From UBA1479 sp040218445 (GTDB taxonomy: Bacteria; Pseudomonadota; Alphaproteobacteria; Rhodospirillales; Casp-alpha2), in contig JAVJRK010000007.1 in assembly GCA_040218445.1 (NCBI GenBank), positions 1-64,000 on the forward strand: a stretch of DNA of 64,000 nt. The letters are read 5' to 3'. Within the stretch, counting starts at the first letter, position 1, and every line of letters begins with the position of its first letter. Shown one piece after another: positions 44,409-53,372 of this stretch. The translations under genes and the position numbers were made by a program. The notes under the pieces are model-generated. The model was not told the DNA's origin. It did no database searches and was given only the letters and a program-made list of their open reading frames with translations.

Positions 44409-46687
44409 GCAACACAAACGACACCACAGGCACCAATTTCAAATGGGTCGGCAAGCAGACCCGCCGCCCCGACGGCCCCGATAAGGTCACCGGCCGGGCG
44501 CGCTATGGCGACGACCTGATCCTGCCGGGCATGCTGTGCGGCAAGATCCTGCGCAGCCCCCACGCCCATGCGAAAATCCTGTCGATCGACACCAGCAAGG
44601 CCAAGGTCTTGAAGGGCGTGAAGGCCGTCGTGACCAGTGCCGACATTCCCGACCATCCCCTGTTGGAGCCCCCTTACGGGCCGATGATCGCCGATTTCCA
44701 CGATATCTCGCGTAACGTCCTGGCACGGGAAAAGGTTCTGTACGACGGCCATGCCGTGGCCGGCGTCGCCGCCACCAGCGAGCGCATCGCCCGCGAAGCC
44801 CTGAAACTGATCAAGGTCGAATATGAGGTCCTGCCCCATGTTCTCGACCCGTTGCAGGCGGCCGAACCGGATGCCCCCATCCTGCACGACCATCAGTTCA
44901 CCCACGGGGTAGAGCCCGCGCCCGAAAAACCGTCCAACGTGTTCCGGGTGGTCTCGAAAGAGCGCGGCGATATCGACAAAGGCTTCGCCGAGGCCGATAT
45001 CGTCGTCGAACGCGAGTTCCGGTCCGAACCCGTTCACCAGGGATATATCGAACCCCAAGCCCTGATCGCGGCGGCATCGGAAGACGGCAGCGTCGAGCTT
45101 TGGACCACGACGCAGGGACATTTCGTCATTCGCGGGCTGTGCGCGCGGCTGTTGAAAATGGACATGGCGAAGATCCGCGTAACCGCATCGGAAATCGGCG
45201 GCGGTTTCGGCGGCAAAAACAACGTCTATGCCGAACCGGTCGCCATTCGCCTGTCGCAAATGACCGGCCGCCCGGTCCGCATGGTCATGACTCGGTCCGA
45301 GGTATTCCGCGCGACCGGCCCCGCATCGGGTACCTATTCGCGCATTCGGATGGGAGCCAAGAAAGACGGTACAATTACCGCCGCCGAAGCGGAAATCTAC
45401 AACCAGGCCGGGGCCTTCAAGGGATCGCCCGTCGGCCGCTCGGTCGAAACGTTCTTTTCCGCCTATACCATCGCAAACGCCCGGGCCATTGCCCATGACG
45501 TATGCGTCAATCGGCCCAAGGTCGCGGCCTACCGTGCGCCCGGCGCACCGATGGCGGCCCTGGCGGCGGAGAACACGATCAACGAACTGGCCAGCCGCCT
45601 TGGCATGGACCCGATCGACATCCGCCTGAAGAACGCGGTCAAGGACGGCGATCAAAGCCTGAGCGGCACCAAGTACGGCCGCATTGGCCTGGTCGACGTG
45701 CTGGAGAGAGTCAAAAGCCACGCACATTATTCGGCCCCGTTAGGCCCCAATCAGGGGCGCGGTTTTGCCCTGGGGTATTGGATGCACGGCGGCGGGCTGA
45801 GCAGCGTATCGGCACATCTTCTCGATGACGGCACCATCGCCGTCGCCACGGGCAACCCGGACATCGGCGGGTCGCGTTCCTCCATGCGGGCCATGGCGGC
45901 CGAGGAACTGGGCGTCGATATCGAACTGGTCAAACCGATCGTCGCCGATACGGGTTCCATGGGCTACAGCCACCTGACCGCCGGCAGCCGGACAACCTTC
46001 GCGACCGGTTTGGCGGTAATCAATTCGGTCCGTGAAATCATCGAAAAGCTGCGCGCCCTGGCCGCCAAGAAATGGGACATTCCCGTCGACGAGGTGTTCT
46101 GGGAAGCAGGACAGGCCGAGACCCGGCGCAGCGGGATCGAACCCCTGACCCTGAAACAGCTTGCCGGCATGGCGACCAAAATGGGTGGCCCCATCGCCGG
46201 CCATTCGGAAATCAATGCCGGTGGTGCGGGGGCCGCGTTCAGCGCGCAGCTGGTCGATGTCGAGGTCGATCCCGAAACGGGGTTCGTGTCGCCCAAACGC
46301 TATACCGTCATTCAGGACGCAGGCCGGGCCATTTCGCCCGATTACGTCGAAGGCCAGATGCAGGGCGGTGCCGTGCAGGGCATCGGCTGGGCGCTCAACG
46401 AAGAATACATCTACGACGACAAGGGGCGCCTGCTGAACAGCGGATTCCTGGATTACCGCATGCCGGTCGCATCGGACGTTCCGATGATCGACACCGTGAT
46501 CGTCGAGGTTCCGAACCCCAACCATCCCTATGGGGTGCGCGGTGTGGGCGAGCCGCCGATCGTGCCCGCCCCCGCCGCCGTCGCCAACGCGGTCGAAAAC
46601 GCCATCGGCAAGACCATGGGCTCGCTGCCCCTGTCACCGCCGAAAGTGTTGGAAGCCATCGAGCAATTGCAGGCGACCGGCGATTAA
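44405..46687 (+). CDS. Molybdenum hydroxylase, molybdopterin subunit (CoxL-like, xanthine dehydrogenase family)
   Basis: The 760-residue catalytic subunit overlaps the 2Fe-2S gene by four bases. It has cofactor motifs GGGFGGKN and GGAGAAFS and a GVGE near the end for the catalytic Glu. Where form I CO dehydrogenase has AYRCSFR, this protein has AYRAPGAPMA, so it is not a CO dehydrogenase of that kind; an aldehyde, aromatic or N-heterocycle hydroxylase is more likely. The substrate is unknown. The neighbours are the IclR/TauD pair before and a TetR regulator after. Confidence 0.92.
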   Translation: MSNTNDTTGTNFKWVGKQTRRPDGPDKVTGRARYGDDLILPGMLCGKILRSPHAHAKILSIDTSKAKVLKGVKAVVTSADIPDHPLLEPPYGPMIADFHDISRNVLAREKVLYDGHAVAGVAATSERIAREALKLIKVEYEVLPHVLDPLQAAEPDAPILHDHQFTHGVEPAPEKPSNVFRVVSKERGDIDKGFAEADIVVEREFRSEPVHQGYIEPQALIAAASEDGSVELWTTTQGHFVIRGLCARLLKMDMAKIRVTASEIGGGFGGKNNVYAEPVAIRLSQMTGRPVRMVMTRSEVFRATGPASGTYSRIRMGAKKDGTITAAEAEIYNQAGAFKGSPVGRSVETFFSAYTIANARAIAHDVCVNRPKVAAYRAPGAPMAALAAENTINELASRLGMDPIDIRLKNAVKDGDQSLSGTKYGRIGLVDVLERVKSHAHYSAPLGPNQGRGFALGYWMHGGGLSSVSAHLLDDGTIAVATGNPDIGGSRSSMRAMAAEELGVDIELVKPIVADTGSMGYSHLTAGSRTTFATGLAVINSVREIIEKLRALAAKKWDIPVDEVFWEAGQAETRRSGIEPLTLKQLAGMATKMGGPIAGHSEINAGGAGAAFSAQLVDVEVDPETGFVSPKRYTVIQDAGRAISPDYVEGQMQGGAVQGIGWALNEEYIYDDKGRLLNSGFLDYRMPVASDVPMIDTVIVEVPNPNHPYGVRGVGEPPIVPAPAAVANAVENAIGKTMGSLPLSPPKVLEAIEQLQATGD

Positions 46688-46714
46688 ACCGTTTCCATGG
46701 TGGGGCGAAGGCTT

Positions 46715-47332
46715 CTAGGGCCTAAGCCCCATCAGATACCGGTTCAAACCCGCCATGCAGTCATGGAACGGCGCCATGGATTGGGCCGATTTGGCCTGAC
46801 CGAACGCCCCTTGAACGACGGCGATAATCAGGGTCGCGGCCTCGTCCGTATCCACCGTGGCGGCGACCGTGCCCGCATGCTGGCCGCGTGTCAGGGCCCG
46901 TGACAGGCCGCGCCGCCAGTTGCGGTATAGCTCCTCGACCCGCTGCCGGAATCCGCTGTCGATGGGTGACATTTCCTGGGCCAGGTTGTTCAAGGGACAG
47001 CCCAGGTGATGAATGGCGGGAACCCGTTCCGTCATGTTGTTTTGAATGGCGCGGGCGATGGCGGCGAGCGGGTCATTCCCCCCTTCCCCATCCACATTAT
47101 CAAGCGGCGCCAGCCACCAATCTTCCAGATAATCCTTCACCAACTCATCGACCACGGCATAGCCCAGCGCCAGTTTGTTTGGGAAATGATGGTACATGGC
47201 CCCCTTGGTCACGCCGGTCATAGCCAGGATGTCGTTCAGGCCGGCAGCCTGAAAGCCGTGGCGGTGGATGACGCCGTAAGCGGCCTCCAGAATTTGGCGC
47301 CGCGTTTCGTCCGGTTTATAAGCACGAGACAT
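46715..47332 (-). CDS. TetR-family transcription regulator
   Basis: From the ATG at 47332 the product has 205 residues, starting MSRAYKPDETRRQILEAAYG, a typical TetR DNA-binding start with MTGVTKGAMYHHFPNKLAL as helix-turn-helix. The C-terminal ligand domain is not specific to a known class, though LNNLAQEMSPID and RRGLSRALTRGQ recall NemR/AcuR-like repressors. It is convergent with the molybdenum hydroxylase operon and divergent from nadK. A palindrome covers its start codon. Confidence 0.9.
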   Translation of the reverse strand: MSRAYKPDETRRQILEAAYGVIHRHGFQAAGLNDILAMTGVTKGAMYHHFPNKLALGYAVVDELVKDYLEDWWLAPLDNVDGEGGNDPLAAIARAIQNNMTERVPAIHHLGCPLNNLAQEMSPIDSGFRQRVEELYRNWRRGLSRALTRGQHAGTVAATVDTDEAATLIIAVVQGAFGQAKSAQSMAPFHDCMAGLNRYLMGLRP

Positions 47333-47345
47333 ACCAATGAGTATG
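47330..47345. promoter_or_regulatory. Candidate TetR operator over the regulator start codon
   Basis: CATAC-CAATGA-GTATG is a 5-bp inverted repeat (47330-47334 and 47341-47345) that includes the start codon of the TetR gene. It fits autorepression by a TetR dimer. The arms are short, so this is only a candidate. Confidence 0.35.
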
Positions 47346-47422
47346 AAATTACCGGAAGGCTTCCGCAACCATGCGATAGCGGTTAAGTTGCGGAAAGTTT
47401 CTCTTTAATTTCAAAGACCGCC

Positions 47423-48202
47423 ATGACCGACGCCCGACCTGTCTCAAAAATCGCCCTTGTCGCCGCCAAACAGGAAGAAGCCCAGGACGCCCTGAAGCTT
47501 CTTGCCCACCGCTATGGTAACATTCCGGCGGACCAGGCCGACGTGATCGTCGCCCTGGGCGGTGACGGCTTCATGCTGGAAAGCCTGCATGGTTCGATCG
47601 GCAGCGGCATCCCCATTTACGGCATGAACCGGGGCACGGTCGGCTTTCTGATGAACGAATATCTGGAAGACGGCCTGCCTGAACGCATTGCCCGCGCCCA
47701 ATCGGTCGCCCTGCGCCCGCTGAAGATGACGGCCATCGACGCCAATGGCGAAACGACCACAGCCCTTGCCATCAACGAAGTCTCCTTGATCCGCGAATCC
47801 CGCATGGCGGCGAAGATCCGCATTTTCATCGACGGCATCGCGCGGCTGGATGAAATGATCTGCGACGGCGTGCTGGTCGCCACCCCCGCCGGGTCGACGG
47901 CCTATAACCTGTCGGCCCACGGCCCGATCATTCCCATGGGATCGGACCTGCTGGCGCTGACGCCCATCTCCGTGTTCCGGCCCCGGCGCTGGCGGGGGGC
48001 CTTGCTGCCCCGCAAGGCCGAAATCGCGTTCGATATCCTGCAACCGGACCTGCGCCCCGTCAGCGCGACCGCCGATTACACCGAAGTGCGCGACGTCAAA
48101 CGCGTGGAAATCTGCCAGGACCACACCCACCGGCTTGAATTGCTGTTCGACCCCGAACACAACCTGGAAGAACGCATCCTCAAGGAGCAGTTCGAACCGT
48201 GA
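47423..48202 (+). CDS. nadK: NAD kinase
   Basis: NAD kinase makes NADP. The 259-residue protein has the GGDG motif in VALGGDGFMLES, RGTVGFLMN, ALAINEVSLIRE (the NE/D motif) and TPAGSTAYNLSA. The short length without an N-terminal extension fits the alphaproteobacterial form. Its stop overlaps the GTG start of the next gene. Confidence 0.95.
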   Translation: MTDARPVSKIALVAAKQEEAQDALKLLAHRYGNIPADQADVIVALGGDGFMLESLHGSIGSGIPIYGMNRGTVGFLMNEYLEDGLPERIARAQSVALRPLKMTAIDANGETTTALAINEVSLIRESRMAAKIRIFIDGIARLDEMICDGVLVATPAGSTAYNLSAHGPIIPMGSDLLALTPISVFRPRRWRGALLPRKAEIAFDILQPDLRPVSATADYTEVRDVKRVEICQDHTHRLELLFDPEHNLEERILKEQFEP

Positions 48203-49350
48203 GTTCCGCCGACAAACCGACCGACACCCCCACCGATAATATCGACGACACAAACAGCGACGACGCAATCCCCGAACCGCAGGGCAACCCGAAAACACGC
48301 CCCATCCGCATGGTTCTGACCCTGGCATTGGGGGGCGTCGGCGGCGTGCTGTTCCACGAATTGCACATGCCCCTGCCGTGGATGATCGGGGCCCTGGTAT
48401 TCACGCTGATCGCGTCGCTGTCGGGCGCCCCCCTGGTCCGGCCCAAGCGCCTGCGCATCTATATGGTACCGGTACTGGGTGTCATGCTGGGCGCCGGGTT
48501 CACACCCGAAGCGATCCGCCACGCGACGGAATGGGTGGCGTCGATTTCCATGCTGCTGGTTTATGCGCTCGGCGTGACGGCGATGGTGTCCTACTATCTT
48601 GTGCGCGTCGCCAAATGGGATGCAGCCACATCTTATTTTTCGGCCTCGCCGGGCGGGTTCGGGGAAATGGCCCTGCTGGGCGAAGCCATGGGGGCCGATG
48701 ACCGCAAGATTTCCCTCAACCATTCCGTCCGCATCATGCTGACCGTGCTGGTCATTCCCTTCTGGTTTAAATTTTTCGAAGGCTACCAGCCGGGCAACAT
48801 GGGTGCGCTCGGCAACATGATCGATGTGCGCCTTAAGGACGCGGCCATTCTGATCGCCTGTGCCGTGGTCGGCTTTTACGGTGCACGCAAGCTGGGCTTC
48901 CCGGCAGCCCAGTTGCTGGGCCCGACGCTTGTATCGGCCATCGTGCATTTGGCAGGCCTCACGGAAGCCCGCCCGCCCCAAGAAATCATCGCCTTGGCCC
49001 AGGTCGTCATCGGGGCCTCGATCGGCTGCCGCTTTCTGGGCATTTCCCTGCGTGAAATGTTCGGGACCATGGTCCAGGCCGCGGGACTGACCGTATTCAT
49101 GTTGTGCTCGGCCCTGGCCGGTGCCTGGGTCGTTCATGAATTCACCGGCATTCCGGTCAATACGGTTTGGCTGGCCTTTGCCCCCGGGGGGCTGGCCGAA
49201 ATGACCTTGATCAGCCTGTCCCTTGGAATCGATGTGGCCTTTGTTTCGGTCCATCACATGGTGCGCGTGATCTTCCTGGTCGCCATGGCACCCATCGCCT
49301 TCAAACTGCTGCGCGGCGTGCTGGAACGCACGGAAGCTTCCTTGAAATAA
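48199..49350 (+). CDS. AbrB-family membrane protein (putative ammonia monooxygenase family)
   Basis: A 383-residue membrane protein starting with GTG, which overlaps the nadK stop (GTGA). After a polar N-terminus of about 35 residues there are about ten hydrophobic helices with an internal repeat: LPWMIGALVFTLIASL and GFPAAQLLGPTLVSAIVHL are equivalent parts. This is the pattern of the AbrB family, often named putative ammonia monooxygenase without evidence for such activity. A transport or regulatory role is possible. Confidence 0.85.
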   Translation: MSSADKPTDTPTDNIDDTNSDDAIPEPQGNPKTRPIRMVLTLALGGVGGVLFHELHMPLPWMIGALVFTLIASLSGAPLVRPKRLRIYMVPVLGVMLGAGFTPEAIRHATEWVASISMLLVYALGVTAMVSYYLVRVAKWDAATSYFSASPGGFGEMALLGEAMGADDRKISLNHSVRIMLTVLVIPFWFKFFEGYQPGNMGALGNMIDVRLKDAAILIACAVVGFYGARKLGFPAAQLLGPTLVSAIVHLAGLTEARPPQEIIALAQVVIGASIGCRFLGISLREMFGTMVQAAGLTVFMLCSALAGAWVVHEFTGIPVNTVWLAFAPGGLAEMTLISLSLGIDVAFVSVHHMVRVIFLVAMAPIAFKLLRGVLERTEASLK

Positions 49351-49379
49351 GAAGGCTCGGAAACCTTGGGCGCGGCCGA

Positions 49380-50441
49380 TCAATGGTGATCGACCCCCAC
49401 GGCGGCAGCGACCGACTTGAAACCGTCGCGGTCGAGAAGGTCCGCCAACTCGCTTGCAATCCTAGCCGCCAGATAGGGACCTTCGTAAACCAGCGCCGAA
49501 TAGACCTGCACCAGCGTGGCACCCGCGCGGATCCGCGCATAGGCATCCGCGCCCGTGGCGATGCCGCCGACCCCGATCAACGGAATTTCACGGCCGACCA
49601 GTTGATACAGATCCGAAAGAACGCCCTTGGCCATGCCCTTTAAGGGGGCACCTGAAAGCCCGCCCGTCTCTTCTTTTTGCGGATCGCGCAGGCTGTCGGG
49701 GCGGCTGATGGTGGTGTTGGTGGCGATGATGCCGTTGATGCCGACATTGGCGGCGACGGCGGCGATGTCTTCCAGATCGGCGCTGGCCAGATCAGGTGCG
49801 ATCTTGACCAGCAGCGGCGGGCGGTTCTGCAACCCGTCGCGCGCGGCTTTGACCGCCATCAACAAAGCCGTCAGCGGCCCTCGGTCCTGCAAGGTCCGCA
49901 GCCCCGGCGTGTTCGGGGACGACACGTTGACCACCAGATAACTGGCAAGCGCGCCCAGCCGTTCCACACCCAGCACGTAATCCTGAACTTCGTCCATGGA
50001 ATCCTTGTTGCGGCCCAGATTGACGCCGACGATCCCGCCGCCGCCCGGACCGGCGCGGAACTTGGTCATGCGCACCGCCATGGCGGCATGGCCACCGTTG
50101 TTGAAGCCCATGCGGTTGATCACGGCCTGGTCCGCCGTCAGGCGAAACAGGCGCGGCTTGGGATTACCGGGCTGGGGCTTGGGCGTGACGCTGCCGACTT
50201 CGGCGAAACCGAAGCCCAACCCCAATACCGCGCGGGGCACGCAGGCGTCTTTATCGAATCCGGCGGCAAGCCCCACGGGATTAGCGAAATCCATACCCCA
50301 GACCCGGGATGCCAGCACCGGACGATCCAACACCGGCACCGGCGGAACCATCCCCATGCGCAACCCGGCGATCGCCAGTCCATGGGCTGTTTCCGCATCA
50401 AGGCAACGCAGAGCCGGCATCAGCCGTTCGGCAAGGGACAT
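49380..50441 (-). CDS. pyrD: Quinone-dependent dihydroorotate dehydrogenase PyrD
   Basis: PyrD oxidises dihydroorotate to orotate in pyrimidine synthesis, at the membrane and with quinone. The 353-residue class 2 enzyme has VGLAAGFDKDACVP, FGFAEVGSVTPKPQPGNP, VNVSSPNTPGLRTLQ with the catalytic Ser, and IGVGGIATGADAY for FMN phosphate binding. It is directly downstream of the DUF952 gene, whose stop codon abuts the ATG. Confidence 0.96.
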   Translation of the reverse strand: MSLAERLMPALRCLDAETAHGLAIAGLRMGMVPPVPVLDRPVLASRVWGMDFANPVGLAAGFDKDACVPRAVLGLGFGFAEVGSVTPKPQPGNPKPRLFRLTADQAVINRMGFNNGGHAAMAVRMTKFRAGPGGGGIVGVNLGRNKDSMDEVQDYVLGVERLGALASYLVVNVSSPNTPGLRTLQDRGPLTALLMAVKAARDGLQNRPPLLVKIAPDLASADLEDIAAVAANVGINGIIATNTTISRPDSLRDPQKEETGGLSGAPLKGMAKGVLSDLYQLVGREIPLIGVGGIATGADAYARIRAGATLVQVYSALVYEGPYLAARIASELADLLDRDGFKSVAAAVGVDHH

Positions 50442-50813
50442 TTATTCGCCCTCCACCAAATCCAATTCGGGTGGAAACATATGCAATCCGTCGGTGCCGA
50501 GCGGCACGTCATAAACCGCGATCACCGCGCCTACGGGCAACTCGCCGTACAAATGCGGGAACAAGGCACCGCCCCGCGATTCTTCCCATTTCAATGCATC
50601 GCCCAGTTTTGTCGTATCGACACGCAAAAGGACAAGCCCGTCCTGACCGGCCCGATGTTTGGCCGCACTTTTCACGACCTGCTGTGCACTTGAGAAATGA
50701 ATGAAGCCGTCAGCCCGGTCCTGAGACGAGCCGCCGTAAGCCCCCGCAGTTTCTGCGGCAGTCCATTCTTCGCGGCGGCACATATGATAAATGGCGGAAT
50801 CGTTGGTGTTCAT
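50442..50813 (-). CDS. DUF952 protein
   Basis: The 123-residue protein fits DUF952: AIYHMCRREEWTAAETAG, DGFIHFSSAQQVVKSA and VLLRVDTTKLGDALKWEE. Members are small cytoplasmic proteins of unknown function often found beside pyrD in alphaproteobacteria. Here it is in one operon with pyrD. No good ribosome site is visible before the ATG at 50813. Confidence 0.9.
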   Translation of the reverse strand: MNTNDSAIYHMCRREEWTAAETAGAYGGSSQDRADGFIHFSSAQQVVKSAAKHRAGQDGLVLLRVDTTKLGDALKWEESRGGALFPHLYGELPVGAVIAVYDVPLGTDGLHMFPPELDLVEGE

Positions 50814-50928
50814 AACGTTTTCTGGATGCTTTCGATCATGCGCGGGAGACTAGATTACGGACAAGACTTTTGAAAGGTACGGACCGAAAGAGCAAGTGAT
50901 CTATGACCAACGGCCAGGATACGTGAAA

Positions 50929-50945
50929 TTGGCATGCTGTTTGCC
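50929..50945 (+). promoter_or_regulatory. Candidate sigma-54 promoter
   Basis: TTGGCATGCTGTTTGCC has the sigma-54 GG (-24) and GC (-12) exactly 10 bases apart, and it differs little from the consensus TTGGCAC-N5-TTGC. Transcription would begin near 50956, so the small gene at 51010 is the natural target. The FlbD activator in this window uses this sigma factor. Confidence 0.6.
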
Positions 50946-51009
50946 TATCTACCCGGTGCAGTCGTGCGGAATTCGAAGAATGACAAATGAAACCGGAAAG
51001 AGAAACAGC

Positions 51010-51237
51010 ATGAATTCCAGAACAGAACGCTCCTCACCTACCCTAGGTTTGGCCCTTGCCGAGCTTGAGGAACTTGTCGATCTTGGCATCAAGTTCGTAC
51101 CGATGCAGCCATCGCTTGCCATGGTGCAGGCCGGTGCCCGCGCGGGCGGCATCACAAAAGCACAGGCCATCAAGATTTATCGCGCCATGATCGAAGCCGA
51201 TGCTATCGAAGATTCCACAGATACGACGGTCAATTGA
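51010..51237 (+). CDS. Small orphan protein with sigma-54-type promoter
   Basis: A 75-residue protein starting MNSRTERSSPTLGLALAELEE, with a GGAAAGAG ribosome site. It is helical by composition, with acidic ends and a middle containing MVQAGARAGGITKAQAIKIYRAM. An ATG at 50980 in frame would add 10 residues (MTNETGKRNS). I do not recognise the family. Its promoter-like element of the sigma-54 type suggests control with flagella or nitrogen; the rest is unknown. Confidence 0.6.
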   Translation: MNSRTERSSPTLGLALAELEELVDLGIKFVPMQPSLAMVQAGARAGGITKAQAIKIYRAMIEADAIEDSTDTTVN

Positions 51238-51258
51238 CCGCGCCCTGCGCCCGGCTGT

Positions 51259-52260
51259 TTACCAAACAATCGGCTCGGGCCCGTCAATGACCGGCCCGCC
51301 CGCCAAAAGCCGCAACACCGCGCCACTCTCCGTCTTTCCCAGATTGGTCTCAGCCGCGGCACCTTCCGACCAGCCGTAACCGCCTTCGAACAGGTCCCCG
51401 CCATGACCCGATGCGAAGGTAAAAACACCATTCCCCGTCAGCCAGTCCGTCACCAGCGATGACTTCGGCGCGTTGACCGCCGGTTCAGCTGGCTTTGCCT
51501 GTACAGGCGGTTTGCTTTCGGAGGACGTCATATCTTGCGGCGTTTCTTCGGCCCGCGCGCCTGGCGGCACGATTCTCGCCGGACGCACAAACTTAAGCCT
51601 GCCGCCCGATTGACCCCGGGCATCGACCGTCAATTCGACGTCAAAGGCCGGCTGACCATCCGGCACGATCAGGTTCAAATCCCGCAGATCGTCCAATTTC
51701 ATCCGCCATGGGCCGCTGCCGCCGCCCTCACCGTCTTGCACGCCATTGGTCAGGTGAACGCCAGCCGGCACGCCCGACAGCAGGAAGGAAACTTCGCCAA
51801 CCATTTTGCCCAGCCCGCGGCTGAACGAAATCGCAACCGGAAAGCCAACCTGCCCTTTGCCATCCATGACCACGGGGGTTTCGATGGAAAACCGTAATCC
51901 TGTTTCCAGGGATGCCAGGCCCGGTTCCACCGTCAAGCTACCCGTGCGTACATGGCCGTCCCCGGAAATCACAGTGACCGCAAAGGCATGCGGACCGCCG
52001 GCCCCGGGGGGGAACCGCATACGCAGGCCACCGGGGATCTCCAGATCGCGTTCCAGCAATGTCGCCGTGCCGTCGCCGTTATCGACACCCGCGTTCAAGG
52101 AAACCCCCTTGCCCAGACCGCTGACGATCAACACGGACATATCCCGGGGGTTAAGCCCCGGCACCGCCGTCATCAGATCAAGCGGCAACCCCCGCTTGGC
52201 GTCTTCTTCCAATGTTTTCCGATCGCTGGAACCATCGGTCGGCTCTGGTGTTTCAGCCAT
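51259..52260 (-). CDS. Hypothetical protein with two adhesin-type repeats
   Basis: From the ATG at 52260 the product has 333 residues and no signal peptide. It has two copies of a unit like those of large repeat adhesins: VSGLGKGVSLNAGVDNGDGT followed by LEIPGGLRMRFPPGA, and LSGVPAGVHLTNGVQDGEG followed by LRDLNLIVPDGQPAF. The C-terminal part has a Pro-rich linker and a Gly-rich end. The open frame runs further upstream to 52506 but that part has no support. The function is unknown; it may be exported by an atypical route or be a remnant of a larger protein. Confidence 0.55.
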   Translation of the reverse strand: MAETPEPTDGSSDRKTLEEDAKRGLPLDLMTAVPGLNPRDMSVLIVSGLGKGVSLNAGVDNGDGTATLLERDLEIPGGLRMRFPPGAGGPHAFAVTVISGDGHVRTGSLTVEPGLASLETGLRFSIETPVVMDGKGQVGFPVAISFSRGLGKMVGEVSFLLSGVPAGVHLTNGVQDGEGGGSGPWRMKLDDLRDLNLIVPDGQPAFDVELTVDARGQSGGRLKFVRPARIVPPGARAEETPQDMTSSESKPPVQAKPAEPAVNAPKSSLVTDWLTGNGVFTFASGHGGDLFEGGYGWSEGAAAETNLGKTESGAVLRLLAGGPVIDGPEPIVW

Positions 52261-52474
52261 GGTCGATCCCCTGATTTGAGCGTTTCCAGAGATTTCATCA
52301 AACCCTGCAACCGCCGCCTGTTGATGGCGATGGGTTTCGTCCCCATTTTCAATGAGTACGGATCGCCGGACCAGACATTTGACCCACGGCGGCACGAATA
52401 GGATCATTCCGTTGACTCTGTCGGCGGGCAAGCTGCCTTCAAGAGCCGGCAAAAGAAACGGAGAAGCCCCCCGC

Positions 52475-52879
52475 ATGTCAGACAAGGAATCTATCCTGTT
52501 CGCCAACGATGCCTTTTACACCGCCTTCGCGGGGGGTGATCTTGCACAAATGCGGGATGCCTGGGCGGACGACCGGGACATCACCTGCATTCACCCCGGC
52601 TGGCGCCCCCTGGTCGGGCAATCCGACGTCATGGACAGTTGGGCGACGATCCTGGCATCGGGCGAGACCACGGATATCCGATGTGTCGGCGCGCAAGCCT
52701 TCACCGCCGGCGATACAGCCTATGTCATCGGGTTCGAGAGCATGCCCGGCACCCTGCTGACGGCAACCAATGTCTTCGTCAGAACCGGCGCCCGGTGGCG
52801 CATGATCCATCATCAGGCCGGTCCCTGCCAGGACCGGTCCGCCGCCGACAATCTGGAGGCCGACCCCACGATGCAATAA
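52475..52879 (+). CDS. SnoaL-like (NTF2 fold) protein
   Basis: A 134-residue protein starting MSDKESILFANDAFYTAFAGG, followed by ITCIHPGWRPLVGQSDVMDSW, the usual pattern of DUF4440/SnoaL-like proteins, with MIHHQAGPC near the end. GGAGA before the ATG at 52475 supports this start. This fold serves many small enzymes and binding proteins, so the function cannot be told. Confidence 0.82.
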   Translation: MSDKESILFANDAFYTAFAGGDLAQMRDAWADDRDITCIHPGWRPLVGQSDVMDSWATILASGETTDIRCVGAQAFTAGDTAYVIGFESMPGTLLTATNVFVRTGARWRMIHHQAGPCQDRSAADNLEADPTMQ

Positions 52880-52960
52880 CGTCCCCGGCCGGGCACGCAC
52901 CCGACCAAAAAGCGACTAGGATAGCCGCATCCAAGAAACGAGGAGGAGACACCTGATCCC

Positions 52961-53335
52961 ATGAAGATTATCAAAATGACCATCGGATCCGTGACCATCA
53001 CCGCCAAGCTGCGGGATACCCCCACCGCCGCCGCGATCTGGGAAGCCCTGCCCTTTTCGGCCAACGCCAACACTTGGGGCGAAGAAGTCTATTTTCCCAC
53101 GCCCGTGTCCCCGGCCCGCGAGGCCGATGCCCGCGCCGTGGTCGAACCCGGCGAAATCGCATTCTGGCCGGACGGCGACAGCATCGCCATCGGCTTCGGC
53201 CGCACGCCCATTTCCCAAGGGGACGAATGCCGCTTGGCATCGCCCTGCAACATCTGGGCGGACGCCGTCGAGGATGTGAAAACCCTGGCCGCCGTGCCCG
53301 CGGGCGCACCGATTACAGTTGAGCGCGGGGAATGA
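52961..53335 (+). CDS. Cyclophilin-like fold protein
   Basis: A 124-residue protein with the pattern of small cyclophilin-like proteins (TM1367-type): ITAKLRDTPTAAAIWEALPF at the start, GEEVYFPTPV, GEIAFWPDGDSIAIGFGRTP and SPCNIWADAV. It lacks the active-site residues of true prolyl isomerases. It lies in a run of three plus-strand genes, 37 bases before the methyltransferase. The ribosome site GAGGAGG is strong but about 14 bases away from the ATG. Confidence 0.78.
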   Translation: MKIIKMTIGSVTITAKLRDTPTAAAIWEALPFSANANTWGEEVYFPTPVSPAREADARAVVEPGEIAFWPDGDSIAIGFGRTPISQGDECRLASPCNIWADAVEDVKTLAAVPAGAPITVERGE

Positions 53336-53372
53336 CCCCGCTGGACCCTTTATCAGCAAGGATGCCTGAGCC

